A stretch of 64,000 nucleotides of DNA from Pseudomonas sp. MRSN 12121 (GTDB taxonomy: Bacteria; Pseudomonadota; Gammaproteobacteria; Pseudomonadales; Pseudomonadaceae). The translations under genes and the position numbers were made by a program. Under the pieces are notes generated by a model. The model was given only the letters and a program-made list of their open reading frames with translations, had not been told where the DNA came from and searched no databases. The stretch lies in contig NZ_CP010892.1 in the NCBI RefSeq assembly GCF_000931465.1, forward strand, positions 4,983,388 through 5,047,387, read 5' to 3'. Shown piece by piece: positions 25,655-34,723 of the stretch (positions are counted from its first letter, which is position 1; each line of letters opens with the position of its first letter).

Positions 25655-28324
25655 TTAGTCTTGCGACTCTTCTTCGCCTGCGGCGTCAGCCTGTTGGCCT
25701 TCGACGCCATCGTCGGAGTCGGCCACCGCATCCAGCACGGTCCCCTCGAGTACCTCGCCGTCCTCGTCATCCAGCTCGTCGCCTTCGACTTCGGATGGCT
25801 CCTGCACCCGCTCCAGGCCCACCAGCGTTTCATCGTTGGCCAGCTTGATCAGGGTCACGCCCTGGGTGTTACGACCCAGGCTGGAAACTTCGTCCACCCG
25901 GGTGCGCACCAGGGTGCCCTGGTCGGAAATCAGCATGATCTCCTCGCCGTCGAGCACCTGGACCGCGCCGACCAGACGGCCGTTACGCTCGTTGCTGACC
26001 ATGGCGATAACGCCCTGGCCGCCACGCTTGTACTCGGGGAACTCGGTGATGGCGGTACGCTTGCCATAACCCCGCTCGGAAGCGGTGAGGATCTGGCTGC
26101 CTTCTTCCGGAATCAGCATGGAAATCAGCTTCTGCCCTTCCGGCAGGCGCATGCCGCGCACACCGCGGGCGGTACGGCCCATGGCACGCACGTCGGATTC
26201 CTTGAAGCGGGTTACCTTGCCACCGTCGGAGAACAGCATCACTTCGCGCTCGCCATCGGTGATCGCGGCGGAAATCAGCACATCGCCCTCGTCCAGTTCC
26301 AGCGCGATCAGGCCAACGCTGCGCTGACGGCTGAAGGATTCCAGCGGAGTCTTCTTCACGGTGCCGTTAGCGGTTGCCATGAAGATGTAGTGACCTTCGG
26401 TGTATTCCTCGACCGGCAGCATGGTGGTGATGTATTCACCGTCATCCAGCGGCAACAGGTTGACCAGCGGACGACCGCGGGCGGCACGGGAAGCCTCGGG
26501 AATCTCGTAGGTTTTCAGCCAGTAGACCTTGCCCTTGCTGGAGAACAGCAGCAGCGTGGTGTGGCTGTTAGCCACCAGCAGGTGCGCGATGTAGTCCTCG
26601 TCCTTGACGCCGGTCGCCGACTTGCCTTTGCCACCACGACGCTGGGCCTGGTAGGCAGCCAGCGGCTGGGTCTTGGCATAGCCGCCATGGGAAATGGTCA
26701 CGACGCGCTCTTCTTCCGGAATCATGTCGCCCAGGGTCAGGTCGAGACGGGCATCGAGGATTTCGGTGCGACGCACATCGCCGTATTCGGCGCGGATCAC
26801 TTCCAGCTCTTCGCGGATCACTTCCATCAAGCGCGTGGCGCTGTTGAGGATGCGGATCAGCTCGCCGATCTGGTTGAGGATCTCCTGGTACTCGGCCAGC
26901 AGCTTTTCGTGCTCCAGGCCGGTCAGGCGGTGCAGACGCAGTTCCAGAATGGCTTGCGCCTGTTCTGGAGAGAGGAAGTACTTGCCGTCGCGCAGGCCGT
27001 ACTGTGGGTCGAGGTTTTCCGGACGGCAGGAATCCGCACCGGCACGCTCGACCATGGTCATCACCGCGCTGGATTCCCACGGCGTGCTGACCAGCGCTTC
27101 CTTGGCTTCCGACGGAGTCGGCGAGGCCTTGATCAGGGCGATGACCGGGTCGATGTTCGACAGGGCAACGGCCTGGCCTTCGAGGATGTGGCCGCGCTCA
27201 CGGGCCTTGCGCAGCTCGAACACGGTACGGCGGGTCACCACTTCACGGCGGTGGCGCACGAAGGCTTCCAGCAGGTCCTTGAGATTGAGGATCCGCGGAC
27301 GGCCATCGATCAGCGCAACGATGTTGATACCGAACACGCTTTGCAGCTGGGTCTGGGCGTAGAGGTTATTGAGGATCACCTCCGGCACCTCACCACGACG
27401 CAGCTCGATTACCACGCGCATGCCATCCTTGTCGGACTCGTCGCGCAGCTCGGTGATACCTTCGAGTTTCTTCTCTTTAACCAGCTCGGCGATCTTCTCG
27501 ATCAGACGCGCCTTGTTCAGCTGGTAAGGCAGTTCGGTGATGACGATCTGCTGGCGGCCACCGACCTTGTCGATGTCTTCGATGATCGAGCGGGCGCGCA
27601 TGTAGATACGGCCACGACCGGTACGGTAGGCCTCGATGATGCCTTCGCGACCGTTGATGATCGCCGCGGTCGGGAAATCCGGACCGGGGATGTGCTGCAT
27701 CAGCTCGTCGACGGTCAGCTCGGGGTTGTCGATCAGCGCCAGGCAACCGTCGATGACTTCACCGAGGTTGTGCGGCGGAATGTTGGTCGCCATGCCCACG
27801 GCGATACCGCTGGAACCGTTGACCAGCAGGTTGGGGATCTTGGTCGGCATGACCGCAGGGATCAGTTCGGTGCCGTCGTAGTTCGGTACCCAGTCCACGG
27901 TTTCCTTGTGCAGGTCGGCCAGCAGCTCGTGCGCCAGCTTGGTCATGCGCACTTCGGTGTATCGCATGGCCGCCGCGTTGTCGCCGTCGACCGAACCGAA
28001 GTTACCCTGGCCGTCTACCAGCAGGTAGCGCAGGGAGAATGGCTGGGCCATACGAACGATGGTGTCGTACACCGCGATATCACCGTGCGGGTGATACTTA
28101 CCGATCACGTCACCGACAACACGGGCAGATTTCTTGTACGGCTTGTTCCAGTCGTTACCGAGCTCGCTCATCGCGTACAGCACACGCCGGTGCACGGGCT
28201 TCAAGCCATCGCGCGCATCAGGCAGTGCCCGCCCGACGATTACGCTCATCGCGTAGTCGAGATAGGACTGTTTCAGCTCGTCTTCGATATTGACCGGGAG
28301 GATTTCTTTGGCCAGTTCGCCCAT
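25655..28324 (-). CDS. gyrA: DNA gyrase subunit A (Ile at residue 83)
   Basis: An 889-residue type IIA topoisomerase subunit that cuts and rejoins DNA to introduce negative supercoils. The breakage-reunion domain covers about 1-525, with active-site Tyr in AAAMRYTEVRM near 122. The C-terminal six-bladed pinwheel carries the GyrA box QRRGGKG near 560, and an acidic tail ends the chain. ATG 28324 (MGELAKEILPVNIEDEL) is the family start. The quinolone-determining region reads GKYHPHGDIAVYDTIVRM: residue 83 is Ile (ATC, 28076-28078), where E. coli has Ser and P. aeruginosa Thr; Asp87 is unchanged. It is transcribed towards serC. Confidence 0.98.
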   Translation of the reverse strand: MGELAKEILPVNIEDELKQSYLDYAMSVIVGRALPDARDGLKPVHRRVLYAMSELGNDWNKPYKKSARVVGDVIGKYHPHGDIAVYDTIVRMAQPFSLRYLLVDGQGNFGSVDGDNAAAMRYTEVRMTKLAHELLADLHKETVDWVPNYDGTELIPAVMPTKIPNLLVNGSSGIAVGMATNIPPHNLGEVIDGCLALIDNPELTVDELMQHIPGPDFPTAAIINGREGIIEAYRTGRGRIYMRARSIIEDIDKVGGRQQIVITELPYQLNKARLIEKIAELVKEKKLEGITELRDESDKDGMRVVIELRRGEVPEVILNNLYAQTQLQSVFGINIVALIDGRPRILNLKDLLEAFVRHRREVVTRRTVFELRKARERGHILEGQAVALSNIDPVIALIKASPTPSEAKEALVSTPWESSAVMTMVERAGADSCRPENLDPQYGLRDGKYFLSPEQAQAILELRLHRLTGLEHEKLLAEYQEILNQIGELIRILNSATRLMEVIREELEVIRAEYGDVRRTEILDARLDLTLGDMIPEEERVVTISHGGYAKTQPLAAYQAQRRGGKGKSATGVKDEDYIAHLLVANSHTTLLLFSSKGKVYWLKTYEIPEASRAARGRPLVNLLPLDDGEYITTMLPVEEYTEGHYIFMATANGTVKKTPLESFSRQRSVGLIALELDEGDVLISAAITDGEREVMLFSDGGKVTRFKESDVRAMGRTARGVRGMRLPEGQKLISMLIPEEGSQILTASERGYGKRTAITEFPEYKRGGQGVIAMVSNERNGRLVGAVQVLDGEEIMLISDQGTLVRTRVDEVSSLGRNTQGVTLIKLANDETLVGLERVQEPSEVEGDELDDEDGEVLEGTVLDAVADSDDGVEGQQADAAGEEESQD

Positions 28325-28679
28325 GAGAAGCCTGATTCCTTTTTCTGGTGAAACTTCGTCACATCCATATGGGACGAACGAAGCTCGCCGCTGCAGGCCT
28401 AGTGCCATGCACCGACTTACGACAAATCAACAAGTTAAGCCATGGATTTGCGCAGTGAAGGCAGCCACTTCGGACCGCCTTGGAAACCGCCGGATGTTAT
28501 CACAATCGCCGCCACGCACCTATCCCCCTGATGCGCATGGAGCATAGTTAGTTGACCGGTGACAGGCTGATAAGAGACGAGAGAAGCTCTGAGGCAGATT
28601 TCGCGCGTAAATACAGATTTTTTCCGCGGCGGACGGCCACCCCACGGCACCCGTCATCGACACGTCGCACGAAATGATT
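28325..28679. other. Intergenic region upstream of gyrA
   Basis: This is 355 bases between the gyrA start and the mtnA stop, both on the minus strand. I find no gene, strong terminator hairpin or convincing -35/-10 pair. It should hold the gyrA promoter and the mtnA terminator. The short open frames across it lack ribosome sites and family features. Confidence 0.5.
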
Positions 28680-29756
28680 TCAGTGCAGGCGCTTGCGACA
28701 CATCAACTGGGCCAGCTTCGCGGTGTCGGGACGCTCGACCAGGCCCTTTTCGGTGACGATGGCGTCGATCAGGTCCGCCGGGGTGACGTCGAACACCGGG
28801 TTGTAGACCGCCACATCCGCCCCGACCCTCTGACCGCCAACCTCCAGCAGCTCCTTGCCATCGCGCTCTTCGAGCGGGATATCCTCGCCACTGGCCAACG
28901 CCATGTCGATGGTCGAGCTGGGGGCGACCACCATGAAGCGCACGCCATGGTGCATGGCATTGACCGCCAGTTGATAGGTACCGATCTTGCTGGCCACATC
29001 GCCGTTGGCGGTGATGCGATCCGCCCCCACGACCACCCAGGTCACGCCCTTGGTCTTCATGATGTGCGCGGCAGCGGAATCGGCATTCACGGTCACCGGG
29101 ATGCCTTCATTGGCCAGCTCCCAGGCCGTCAGCCGCGAGCCTTGCAACCAGGGCCGGGTTTCGTTGGCATACACCCGCTCCACCATGCCCTCGAGAAAGG
29201 CCCCGCGGATCACTCCCAGGGCCGTGCCGAAACCACCGGTGGCCAGGGCCCCGGTATTGCTGTGGGTCAGGATCGCCTGGGCGTTGCCCTGATGCTTGCG
29301 AATCAGCTCGACACCCAGTTGCGCCATGGTCAGGTTGGCTTCGCGGTCGCTTTCATGAATGGCCAGGGCTTCCGCCTCCAGCGCCGCCAGCGGATCGGCG
29401 TGCCGCTTGAGGCGTTCCAGGCGTTCGCGCATGCGGCTCAACGCCCAGGACAGGTTGATCGCGGTCGGACGCGCACCCGCAAGCAGCGCGAAGTCCTCTT
29501 CGATTGCCGATTGCCAGTCACCACCGCCGGCAACCCGCGCGCGCGCCGCCAGGACCACGCCATACGCGGCGCTGATACCGATCGCCGGCGCGCCACGCAC
29601 TACCATGTCGCGAATGGCTTGCGCGACATCGGCCACAGCGGTGCAGGCAATCCAGCGCTGCTCGGAGGGCAAGGCACGCTGATCGAGCAGATACAGGGCG
29701 TCGTCCCGCCAATCGATGGCCTTCACCTTCTCTGCCGCCAACAGTCGCTCGCGCAT
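28680..29756 (-). CDS. mtnA: S-methyl-5-thioribose-1-phosphate isomerase
   Basis: A 358-residue methionine-salvage enzyme that isomerises 5-methylthioribose-1-phosphate to the ribulose form. GAPAIGISAAYGVVLAAR is near 55, the catalytic Cys position falls near ILTHSNTGALATGGFGTALG around 160, ETRPWLQGSRLTAWEL near 195 and catalytic Asp in GADRITANGDVASKIGTYQLAV near 240, all as in MtnA and related eIF2B proteins. It diverges from the methylthioadenosine deaminase gene, so both ends of the first steps of MTA recycling are encoded back to back. TATAAT lies at 29790-29795 on its strand, 34 bases before the ATG. Confidence 0.95.
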   Translation of the reverse strand: MRERLLAAEKVKAIDWRDDALYLLDQRALPSEQRWIACTAVADVAQAIRDMVVRGAPAIGISAAYGVVLAARARVAGGGDWQSAIEEDFALLAGARPTAINLSWALSRMRERLERLKRHADPLAALEAEALAIHESDREANLTMAQLGVELIRKHQGNAQAILTHSNTGALATGGFGTALGVIRGAFLEGMVERVYANETRPWLQGSRLTAWELANEGIPVTVNADSAAAHIMKTKGVTWVVVGADRITANGDVASKIGTYQLAVNAMHHGVRFMVVAPSSTIDMALASGEDIPLEERDGKELLEVGGQRVGADVAVYNPVFDVTPADLIDAIVTEKGLVERPDTAKLAQLMCRKRLH

Positions 29757-29789
29757 CCCTCACCCCGCACTCATGAACAAAAGCCGCCG

Positions 29790-29827
29790 ATTATAGCGAG
29801 CCCCCGGCGAAGACGCTCGGGTATACT
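29790..29827. promoter_or_regulatory. Divergent -10 elements for mtnA and mtaD
   Basis: TATAAT is read on the minus strand at 29790-29795, towards mtnA. TATACT is read on the plus strand at 29822-29827, towards the deaminase. Both lie in the 108-base divergent spacer. Neither has a strong -35 match, so this is a candidate only. Confidence 0.4.
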
Positions 29828-29864
29828 TCGCCATCTTCCATACACACCCTGGAACCGATCTTCG

Positions 29865-31196
29865 ATGCCGAAACCTGTCGCTGCCCTCGACCTGCTCCTG
29901 CTGCCGACCTGGCTGGTGCCTGTGGAACCGGCCGGCGTAGTGCTCAAGGAGCATGGCCTGGGCATCCGCGACGGGCGCATCGCATTCATCGGTCCACGCG
30001 CCGACGCCATGAAACTGCAAGCTGCCGAGGTCCGCGAATTGCCGGGTATGCTGCTGGGCCCAGGCCTGGTCAACGCTCATGGCCACGCGGCGATGACCCT
30101 GTTCCGCGGCCTGGCCGACGACCTGCCGCTGATGACCTGGCTGGAAAACCACATCTGGCCCGCCGAAGCCAAATGGGTCGATGAAGCCTTCGTCCGCGAC
30201 GGTACCGACCTGGCCATCGCCGAACAGCTCAAGGGCGGCATCAGTTGCTTTTCCGATATGTATTTCTTCCCCAAGGTGGCCAGCGAATGCGTGCACAACA
30301 GCGGCATTCGGGCGCAGATCGCGATTCCGCTCCTCGACTTTCCGATTCCCGGCGCCAGCACCGCCGACGAAGCCATTCGCCAGGGCGTCGAGCTGTTCAG
30401 CGACCTCAAGCACCATCCGCGCATCAAGATTACCTTCGGCCCCCACGCCCCCTACACGGTCGGCGACGAAACCCTGGAGAAAATCCGGATCATCGCCGAA
30501 GAGCTCGACGCCTCGATCCACATGCATGTCCATGAAACGGCCTCCGAGGTCCAGCAGGCTGTTGCCCGGCATGGCGAGCGGCCTCTGGCCCGACTGGCAC
30601 GACTCGGGCTGCTCGGCCCGCGCTTCCAGGCCGTACACATGACGCAAATCAGCGATGACGACCTGGCTTTACTGGTAGAAACCAACAGCAATGTCATTCA
30701 CTGCCCGGAATCGAACCTGAAACTGGCCAGCGGCTTCTGCCCGGTGGAACGGCTGTGGCAGGCAGGCGTCAATGTGGCGATCGGCACCGACGGCGCCGCC
30801 AGCAACAACGACCTTGACCTGCTCGGCGAAACCCGCACCGCCGCCCTGCTGGCCAAGGGCGTGGCCGGTTCGGCCACCGCGCTGAACGCACACCAGGCGC
30901 TGCGCATGGCCACGCTCAATGGTGCGCGAGCCCTGGGCCTGGACGGCGAGATCGGCTCGCTGGAGCTCGGCAAGGCCGCGGACCTGGTGGCCTTCGACCT
31001 GTCCGGCCTGGAGCAGCAACCGATCTACGATCCGGTGTCGCAGCTTATATATGCCACCGGGCGCGACTGCGTGAAACATCTTTGGGTCGCCGGCAAGCAA
31101 TTGCTCGACGACCGGCGCCTGACGCGCCTGGACGAACAACAGCTGCACGCCACGGCGACAGCCTGGGGCCGGCGCATCAGCGGCCATACCGAATAG
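29865..31196 (+). CDS. mtaD: 5-methylthioadenosine/S-adenosylhomocysteine deaminase (TRZ/ATZ amidohydrolase)
   Basis: A 443-residue amidohydrolase-superfamily enzyme. Metal and substrate residues appear as VNAHGHAAMTLFRG near 65, SIHMHVHETASEV near 215, QAVHMTQ near 250, HCPESNLKLASG near 285 and IGTDGAASNNDLDL near 305. In P. aeruginosa the homologue deaminates methylthioadenosine to methylthioinosine, feeding methionine and purine salvage; the divergent mtnA supports this. ATG 29865 is preceded by GGAA and gives the start MPKPVAALDLLLLPTWLVP; the plus frame stays open far upstream through antisense mtnA, which is not coding. ubiG begins 64 bases later, and the four plus-strand genes look like one operon. 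Confidence 0.9.
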   Translation: MPKPVAALDLLLLPTWLVPVEPAGVVLKEHGLGIRDGRIAFIGPRADAMKLQAAEVRELPGMLLGPGLVNAHGHAAMTLFRGLADDLPLMTWLENHIWPAEAKWVDEAFVRDGTDLAIAEQLKGGISCFSDMYFFPKVASECVHNSGIRAQIAIPLLDFPIPGASTADEAIRQGVELFSDLKHHPRIKITFGPHAPYTVGDETLEKIRIIAEELDASIHMHVHETASEVQQAVARHGERPLARLARLGLLGPRFQAVHMTQISDDDLALLVETNSNVIHCPESNLKLASGFCPVERLWQAGVNVAIGTDGAASNNDLDLLGETRTAALLAKGVAGSATALNAHQALRMATLNGARALGLDGEIGSLELGKAADLVAFDLSGLEQQPIYDPVSQLIYATGRDCVKHLWVAGKQLLDDRRLTRLDEQQLHATATAWGRRISGHTE

Positions 31197-31260
31197 CAGG
31201 AACCCTCGGGCCACGGCTCGAGAGCGACAGCAGAATTTTCCAGATTCAGAGGATTACCCC

Positions 31261-31959
31261 ATGAGCAACGTCGACCACGCTGAAATCGCCAAATTCGAAG
31301 CCCTTGCCCACCGCTGGTGGGACCGCGAGAGCGAATTCAAGCCCTTGCACGACATCAACCCGCTGCGGGTCAACTGGATTGACGAACGCGTCAACCTGGC
31401 CGGCAAGAAAGCCCTCGACGTCGGCTGCGGCGGCGGCATCCTCAGCGAAGCCATGGCGCAACGTGGCGCCACGGTCATGGGCATCGACATGGGCGAGGCG
31501 CCGCTGGCGGTGGCCCAGTTGCACCAGCTGGAGTCCGGGGTGAGCGTCGAATACCGACAGATCACCGCCGAAGCCCTGGCCGAAGAGATGCCCGAGCAGT
31601 TCGACGTCGTCACCTGCCTGGAAATGCTTGAGCACGTGCCTGATCCGTCCTCGGTGATCCGTGCCTGCTTCCGCATGGTCAAGCCGGGTGGCCAGGTGTT
31701 CTTCTCCACCATCAACCGGAACCCGAAGGCCTACCTGTTCGCGATCATCGGTGCCGAATACATCATGAAGCTGCTGCCGCGCGGCACCCATGACTTCAAG
31801 AAGTTCATCCGCCCTTCGGAACTGGGTGCCTGGAGCCGCTCCGCCGGCCTGACCGTCAAGGACATCATCGGCCTGACCTACAACCCGCTGACCAAGCACT
31901 ACAAGCTGGCCGCCGATGTCGACGTCAACTACATGATCCAGACCCTGCGGGAGGAATAA
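31261..31959 (+). CDS. ubiG: Ubiquinone biosynthesis O-methyltransferase
   Basis: A 232-residue class I SAM-dependent methyltransferase that performs both O-methylations in ubiquinone synthesis. NVDHAEIAKFEALAHRWWD at the N-terminus is the UbiG signature. LDVGCGGGILSEAMAQ near 55 binds SAM, and GTHDFKKFIRPSEL and NPLTKHYKLAADVDVNYM near the end are conserved. It ends four bases before mupP, which indicates a shared transcript. Confidence 0.97.
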   Translation: MSNVDHAEIAKFEALAHRWWDRESEFKPLHDINPLRVNWIDERVNLAGKKALDVGCGGGILSEAMAQRGATVMGIDMGEAPLAVAQLHQLESGVSVEYRQITAEALAEEMPEQFDVVTCLEMLEHVPDPSSVIRACFRMVKPGGQVFFSTINRNPKAYLFAIIGAEYIMKLLPRGTHDFKKFIRPSELGAWSRSAGLTVKDIIGLTYNPLTKHYKLAADVDVNYMIQTLREE

Positions 31960-31963
31960 GCCC

Positions 31964-32635
31964 ATGCGTATCAGAGCAGTTCTTTTCGACATGGATGGCA
32001 CCCTGCTCGACACCGCGCCGGACTTCATCGCCATCTGCCAGGCAATGCGCGCCGATCGCGGCCTGGCGCCGATCCCGGACAAGCATATCCGTGACGAAAT
32101 CTCCGGCGGTGCCCGGGCGATGGTGGCCGTCACCTTCTCCATGGACCCGGAGTCCCCGGGATTCGAGGAACTGCGCCTGGAATTCCTGGAGCGCTACCTC
32201 AAGCATTGCGCCGTGCACAGCAAGCTGTTCGACGGCATGGCCGAGCTGCTGGCCGACATCGAGAAGGCCAACCTGATCTGGGGCGTGGTCACCAACAAGC
32301 CGGTGCGTTTTGCCGAGCCGATCATGCGCCAACTGGGCCTGGCCGAGCGCTCTGCCCTGCTGATCTGCCCGGACCACGTGAAGAACAGCAAGCCGGACCC
32401 GGAACCGCTGATCCTCGCCTGCAAGATGCTCGACCTCGATCCGGCCAGCGTCTTGTTCGTCGGCGACGACCTGCGCGACATCGAGTCGGGTCGCGATGCC
32501 GGCACCAAGACCGCCGCCGTGACCTACGGCTACATCCATCCGGACGACAACCCCAGGCACTGGGGCGCCGATGTGGTGGTCGATCACCCACTGGAACTGC
32601 GCCAGCTCCTGGACCAGGCGCTGTGCAGCTGCTGA
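31964..32635 (+). CDS. mupP: N-acetylmuramic acid 6-phosphate phosphatase (HAD family)
   Basis: A 223-residue HAD hydrolase. Motif I FDMDGTLLDTAPDF is at residues 9-22, motif II in VTNKPVRFAEP, motif III Lys in KNSKPDPEPL and motif IV in FVGDDLRDIESG. Close in sequence to phosphoglycolate phosphatase, but the ubiG-mupP-SDR order is that of the P. aeruginosa and P. putida MupP gene. MupP dephosphorylates MurNAc-6-phosphate so that AmgK and MurU can recycle it to UDP-MurNAc, bypassing the fosfomycin target. A phosphoglycolate activity cannot be excluded by sequence. Confidence 0.88.
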   Translation: MRIRAVLFDMDGTLLDTAPDFIAICQAMRADRGLAPIPDKHIRDEISGGARAMVAVTFSMDPESPGFEELRLEFLERYLKHCAVHSKLFDGMAELLADIEKANLIWGVVTNKPVRFAEPIMRQLGLAERSALLICPDHVKNSKPDPEPLILACKMLDLDPASVLFVGDDLRDIESGRDAGTKTAAVTYGYIHPDDNPRHWGADVVVDHPLELRQLLDQALCSC

Positions 32636-32671
32636 CGGCCAAGCCTTCGCTTCTGATTTCCCGAGGTTTTT

Positions 32672-33412
32672 ATGTTTGATTATTCCGCCCGCCCCGAACT
32701 GCTCAAGGACCGGGTCATCCTGGTCACCGGCGCCGGCCGTGGCATCGGCGCCGCCGCCGCCAAGACCTTCGCCGCCCATGGCGCCACGGTACTGCTGCTG
32801 GGCAAGACCGAAGCCAACCTGACCCAGGTCTACGACGAGATCGAAGCCGCTAGCCATCCGCAGCCGGTGGTGATTCCGTTCAACCTGGAAACCGCCCTGC
32901 CACACCAGTACGACGAACTGGCCGCCATGGTCGAGGCCGAATTCGGCCATCTCGACGGCCTGCTGCACAATGCGTCGATCATTGGTCCGCGCACACCGCT
33001 GGAACAGTTGTCGGGCGAGAATTTCATGCGGGTGATGCAGGTCAACGTCAACGCCACGTTCATGCTGACCAGCACCCTGTTGCCACTGCTCAAGCTGTCC
33101 CAGGATGCGTCGGTGGTGTTCACCTCCAGCAGCGTCGGGCGCAAGGGGCGCGCCTACTGGGGTGCCTACGGCGTGTCGAAGTTCGCCACCGAAGGCCTGA
33201 TGCAAACCCTGGCCGACGAAGTCGATGGCGTGGCGCCGGTACGGGCCAACAGCATCAACCCGGGCGCGACCCGCACCAGCATGCGCGCCCAAGCCTATCC
33301 GGGAGAAAACCCGAGCAACAACCCGGCCCCCGAGGAGATCATGCCGGTCTACCTCTACCTCATGGGCCCGGACAGCGCCGGGATCAACGGCCAGGCCTTC
33401 AACGCCCAGTAA
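32672..33412 (+). CDS. yciK: YciK-like short-chain dehydrogenase
   Basis: A 246-residue SDR. The cofactor site VTGAGRGIGAAAAKTFAAHG is near residue 20, the NAG-equivalent HNASIIGPR near 100, Ser in FTSSSVGRKGR and the catalytic pair in YGVSKFA near 170. The N-terminal FDYSARPELLKDRVIL is typical of the YciK family, present beside ubiG-mupP in pseudomonads. The substrate is not known. The closing segment lacks the usual SDR substrate-loop extension. It starts 36 bases after mupP and is the last gene of the operon. Confidence 0.88.
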   Translation: MFDYSARPELLKDRVILVTGAGRGIGAAAAKTFAAHGATVLLLGKTEANLTQVYDEIEAASHPQPVVIPFNLETALPHQYDELAAMVEAEFGHLDGLLHNASIIGPRTPLEQLSGENFMRVMQVNVNATFMLTSTLLPLLKLSQDASVVFTSSSVGRKGRAYWGAYGVSKFATEGLMQTLADEVDGVAPVRANSINPGATRTSMRAQAYPGENPSNNPAPEEIMPVYLYLMGPDSAGINGQAFNAQ

Positions 33413-33775
33413 ACCTGCCCTTGGCCGCGACGGAATACCGTCGCGGCACCTCCGCACTCACGGCATTGGCCCCGATAAAGCCAGGCAAATGCCGCCCTGA
33501 GCGCGCCCCATCGCGACACTTTCATTCAAGCCTCTGAATTCAAAAGCCTTTTATCCGGCTGAACCGCGTGGCACGACTTTCGCTCTAATCTTGCGCAGAT
33601 ACGCAGCCTATTGGCGAAACCCGGCAGCGATCGGGCGGGGCTTATAACGGGTCGTAAAGCGGATTAGACTGTGGGCTATTGTCCTGCGGGACTGATGGAA
33701 CAGTATGACGTGCAGCCCTGAGCCGCTCTCACCCAGCCAGTAAGACTGCATTACATGCTCAGGGGCTCACGCCAT
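33413..33775. other. Intergenic region between yciK and the GGDEF gene
   Basis: This is 363 bases without a gene. It begins with a GC-rich hairpin at 33424-33447. The remainder holds a moderately AT-rich stretch near 33535-33680 that could carry the promoter of the GGDEF gene. I see no convincing sigma-70 or sigma-54 pair. Confidence 0.5.
33424..33447 (+). terminator. GC-rich hairpin after the ubiG-mupP-yciK operon
   Basis: GCCGCGACGG-AATA-CCGTCGCGGC is a perfect 10-base stem with a 4-base loop, 11 bases after the stop. No T-run follows, so it may act as an RNA 3'-end stabiliser or a Rho-assisted stop rather than a classical terminator. Confidence 0.5.
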
Positions 33776-34702
33776 ATGAAAACACCGACCCAGACCAACG
33801 CAATTGACTTCGACAGCGCCAAATTGCAACGCCTGGGCTTTGGCCGGCCTTCACCACTGCTACAACGCCCGGTCAGCCTTGCACAATTGCGCCAGCAATT
33901 GAGCCTGCAGTTACAGACCAGCCTGGAACCACAACGCATTCTTGGCTTGTTCTACCGCGAAACCCAACGCCTCGTCCCTCTGGATGCGCTGGTCTACCAG
34001 CACAAACCCAGCGACCTGCGCCTGGAATTCGGCCAGCGCGGCCACCATTCCGTCAGCTACAGCCTGAGCCATGAAGGCGAGTCCATGGGGGAGCTGGTGT
34101 TCCGGCGCAACCAGCGTTTCAGCGACCAGGAACAAAGCCATCTGGAGTCGCTGCTGTCCGCGCTGCTCTACCCCATGCGCAATGCCCTGCTTTATCGGGC
34201 CGCCACCCGCAGCGCCCTGCGCGACCCCTTGACCGATACCGGCAACCGGATCGCCATGGACCAGACGCTGCAACGGGAAATCGAGATGGCCCGCCGCCAC
34301 CTGCACCCGCTGTCGTTGCTGATGCTGGACATCGATCACTTCAAGAAAATCAACGACAGCCATGGCCACAGTGCCGGCGATGAGGTCCTCAAGACCGTGG
34401 CCGCCACCATCAAGGCGCAGTTGCGCAATGTCGACATGGTGTTTCGTTTCGGTGGCGAGGAGTTCCTGATCCTGTTGTCCAACACCGGCCGCGATGCCGC
34501 TGCCATGGTGGGAGAGCGCTTGCGCCAGGCCGCTCAAGCCAAGGACTACTGGGCAGATGGCACCTTGATCGAACTGACGGTCAGCCTGGGTTGCTCGACC
34601 CTGCTGCCGGGAGAGTCTGCCGAAAGCCTGCTGCGTCGCGCGGACAGCGCGCTGTACGTGGCCAAACGCGAGGGTCGCAATCGCCTGGCGATGGCCGGCT
34701 GA
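33776..34702 (+). CDS. Diguanylate cyclase (GGEEF domain)
   Basis: A 308-residue cytoplasmic protein. Residues 40-135 form an unassigned, GAF-like sensory region (ILGLFYRETQRLVPLDALVYQ). Residues 145-305 form the GGDEF domain, with the start DPLTDTGNRIAMDQTL, metal Asp in LLMLDIDHFKKINDSHGHSAGD and active site RFGGEEFLILL. Five residues before GGEEF the inhibitory RxxD motif is absent (NVDMVFRFGGEEF). It should make cyclic di-GMP. No membrane segments are present. ATG 33776 follows AGGGG at 33761-33765; ATG 33755 would add seven residues. It converges on the TenA-like gene with only 21 bases between. Confidence 0.87.
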   Translation: MKTPTQTNAIDFDSAKLQRLGFGRPSPLLQRPVSLAQLRQQLSLQLQTSLEPQRILGLFYRETQRLVPLDALVYQHKPSDLRLEFGQRGHHSVSYSLSHEGESMGELVFRRNQRFSDQEQSHLESLLSALLYPMRNALLYRAATRSALRDPLTDTGNRIAMDQTLQREIEMARRHLHPLSLLMLDIDHFKKINDSHGHSAGDEVLKTVAATIKAQLRNVDMVFRFGGEEFLILLSNTGRDAAAMVGERLRQAAQAKDYWADGTLIELTVSLGCSTLLPGESAESLLRRADSALYVAKREGRNRLAMAG

Positions 34703-34723
34703 GCCAAGGCGTCCCCGCTCCCC

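Noticed and set aside
25661..28351. An 896-codon open frame antisense to gyrA
   Set aside because: Same shadow effect. Low-complexity Asp/His/Gln/Val-rich translation with no motif.
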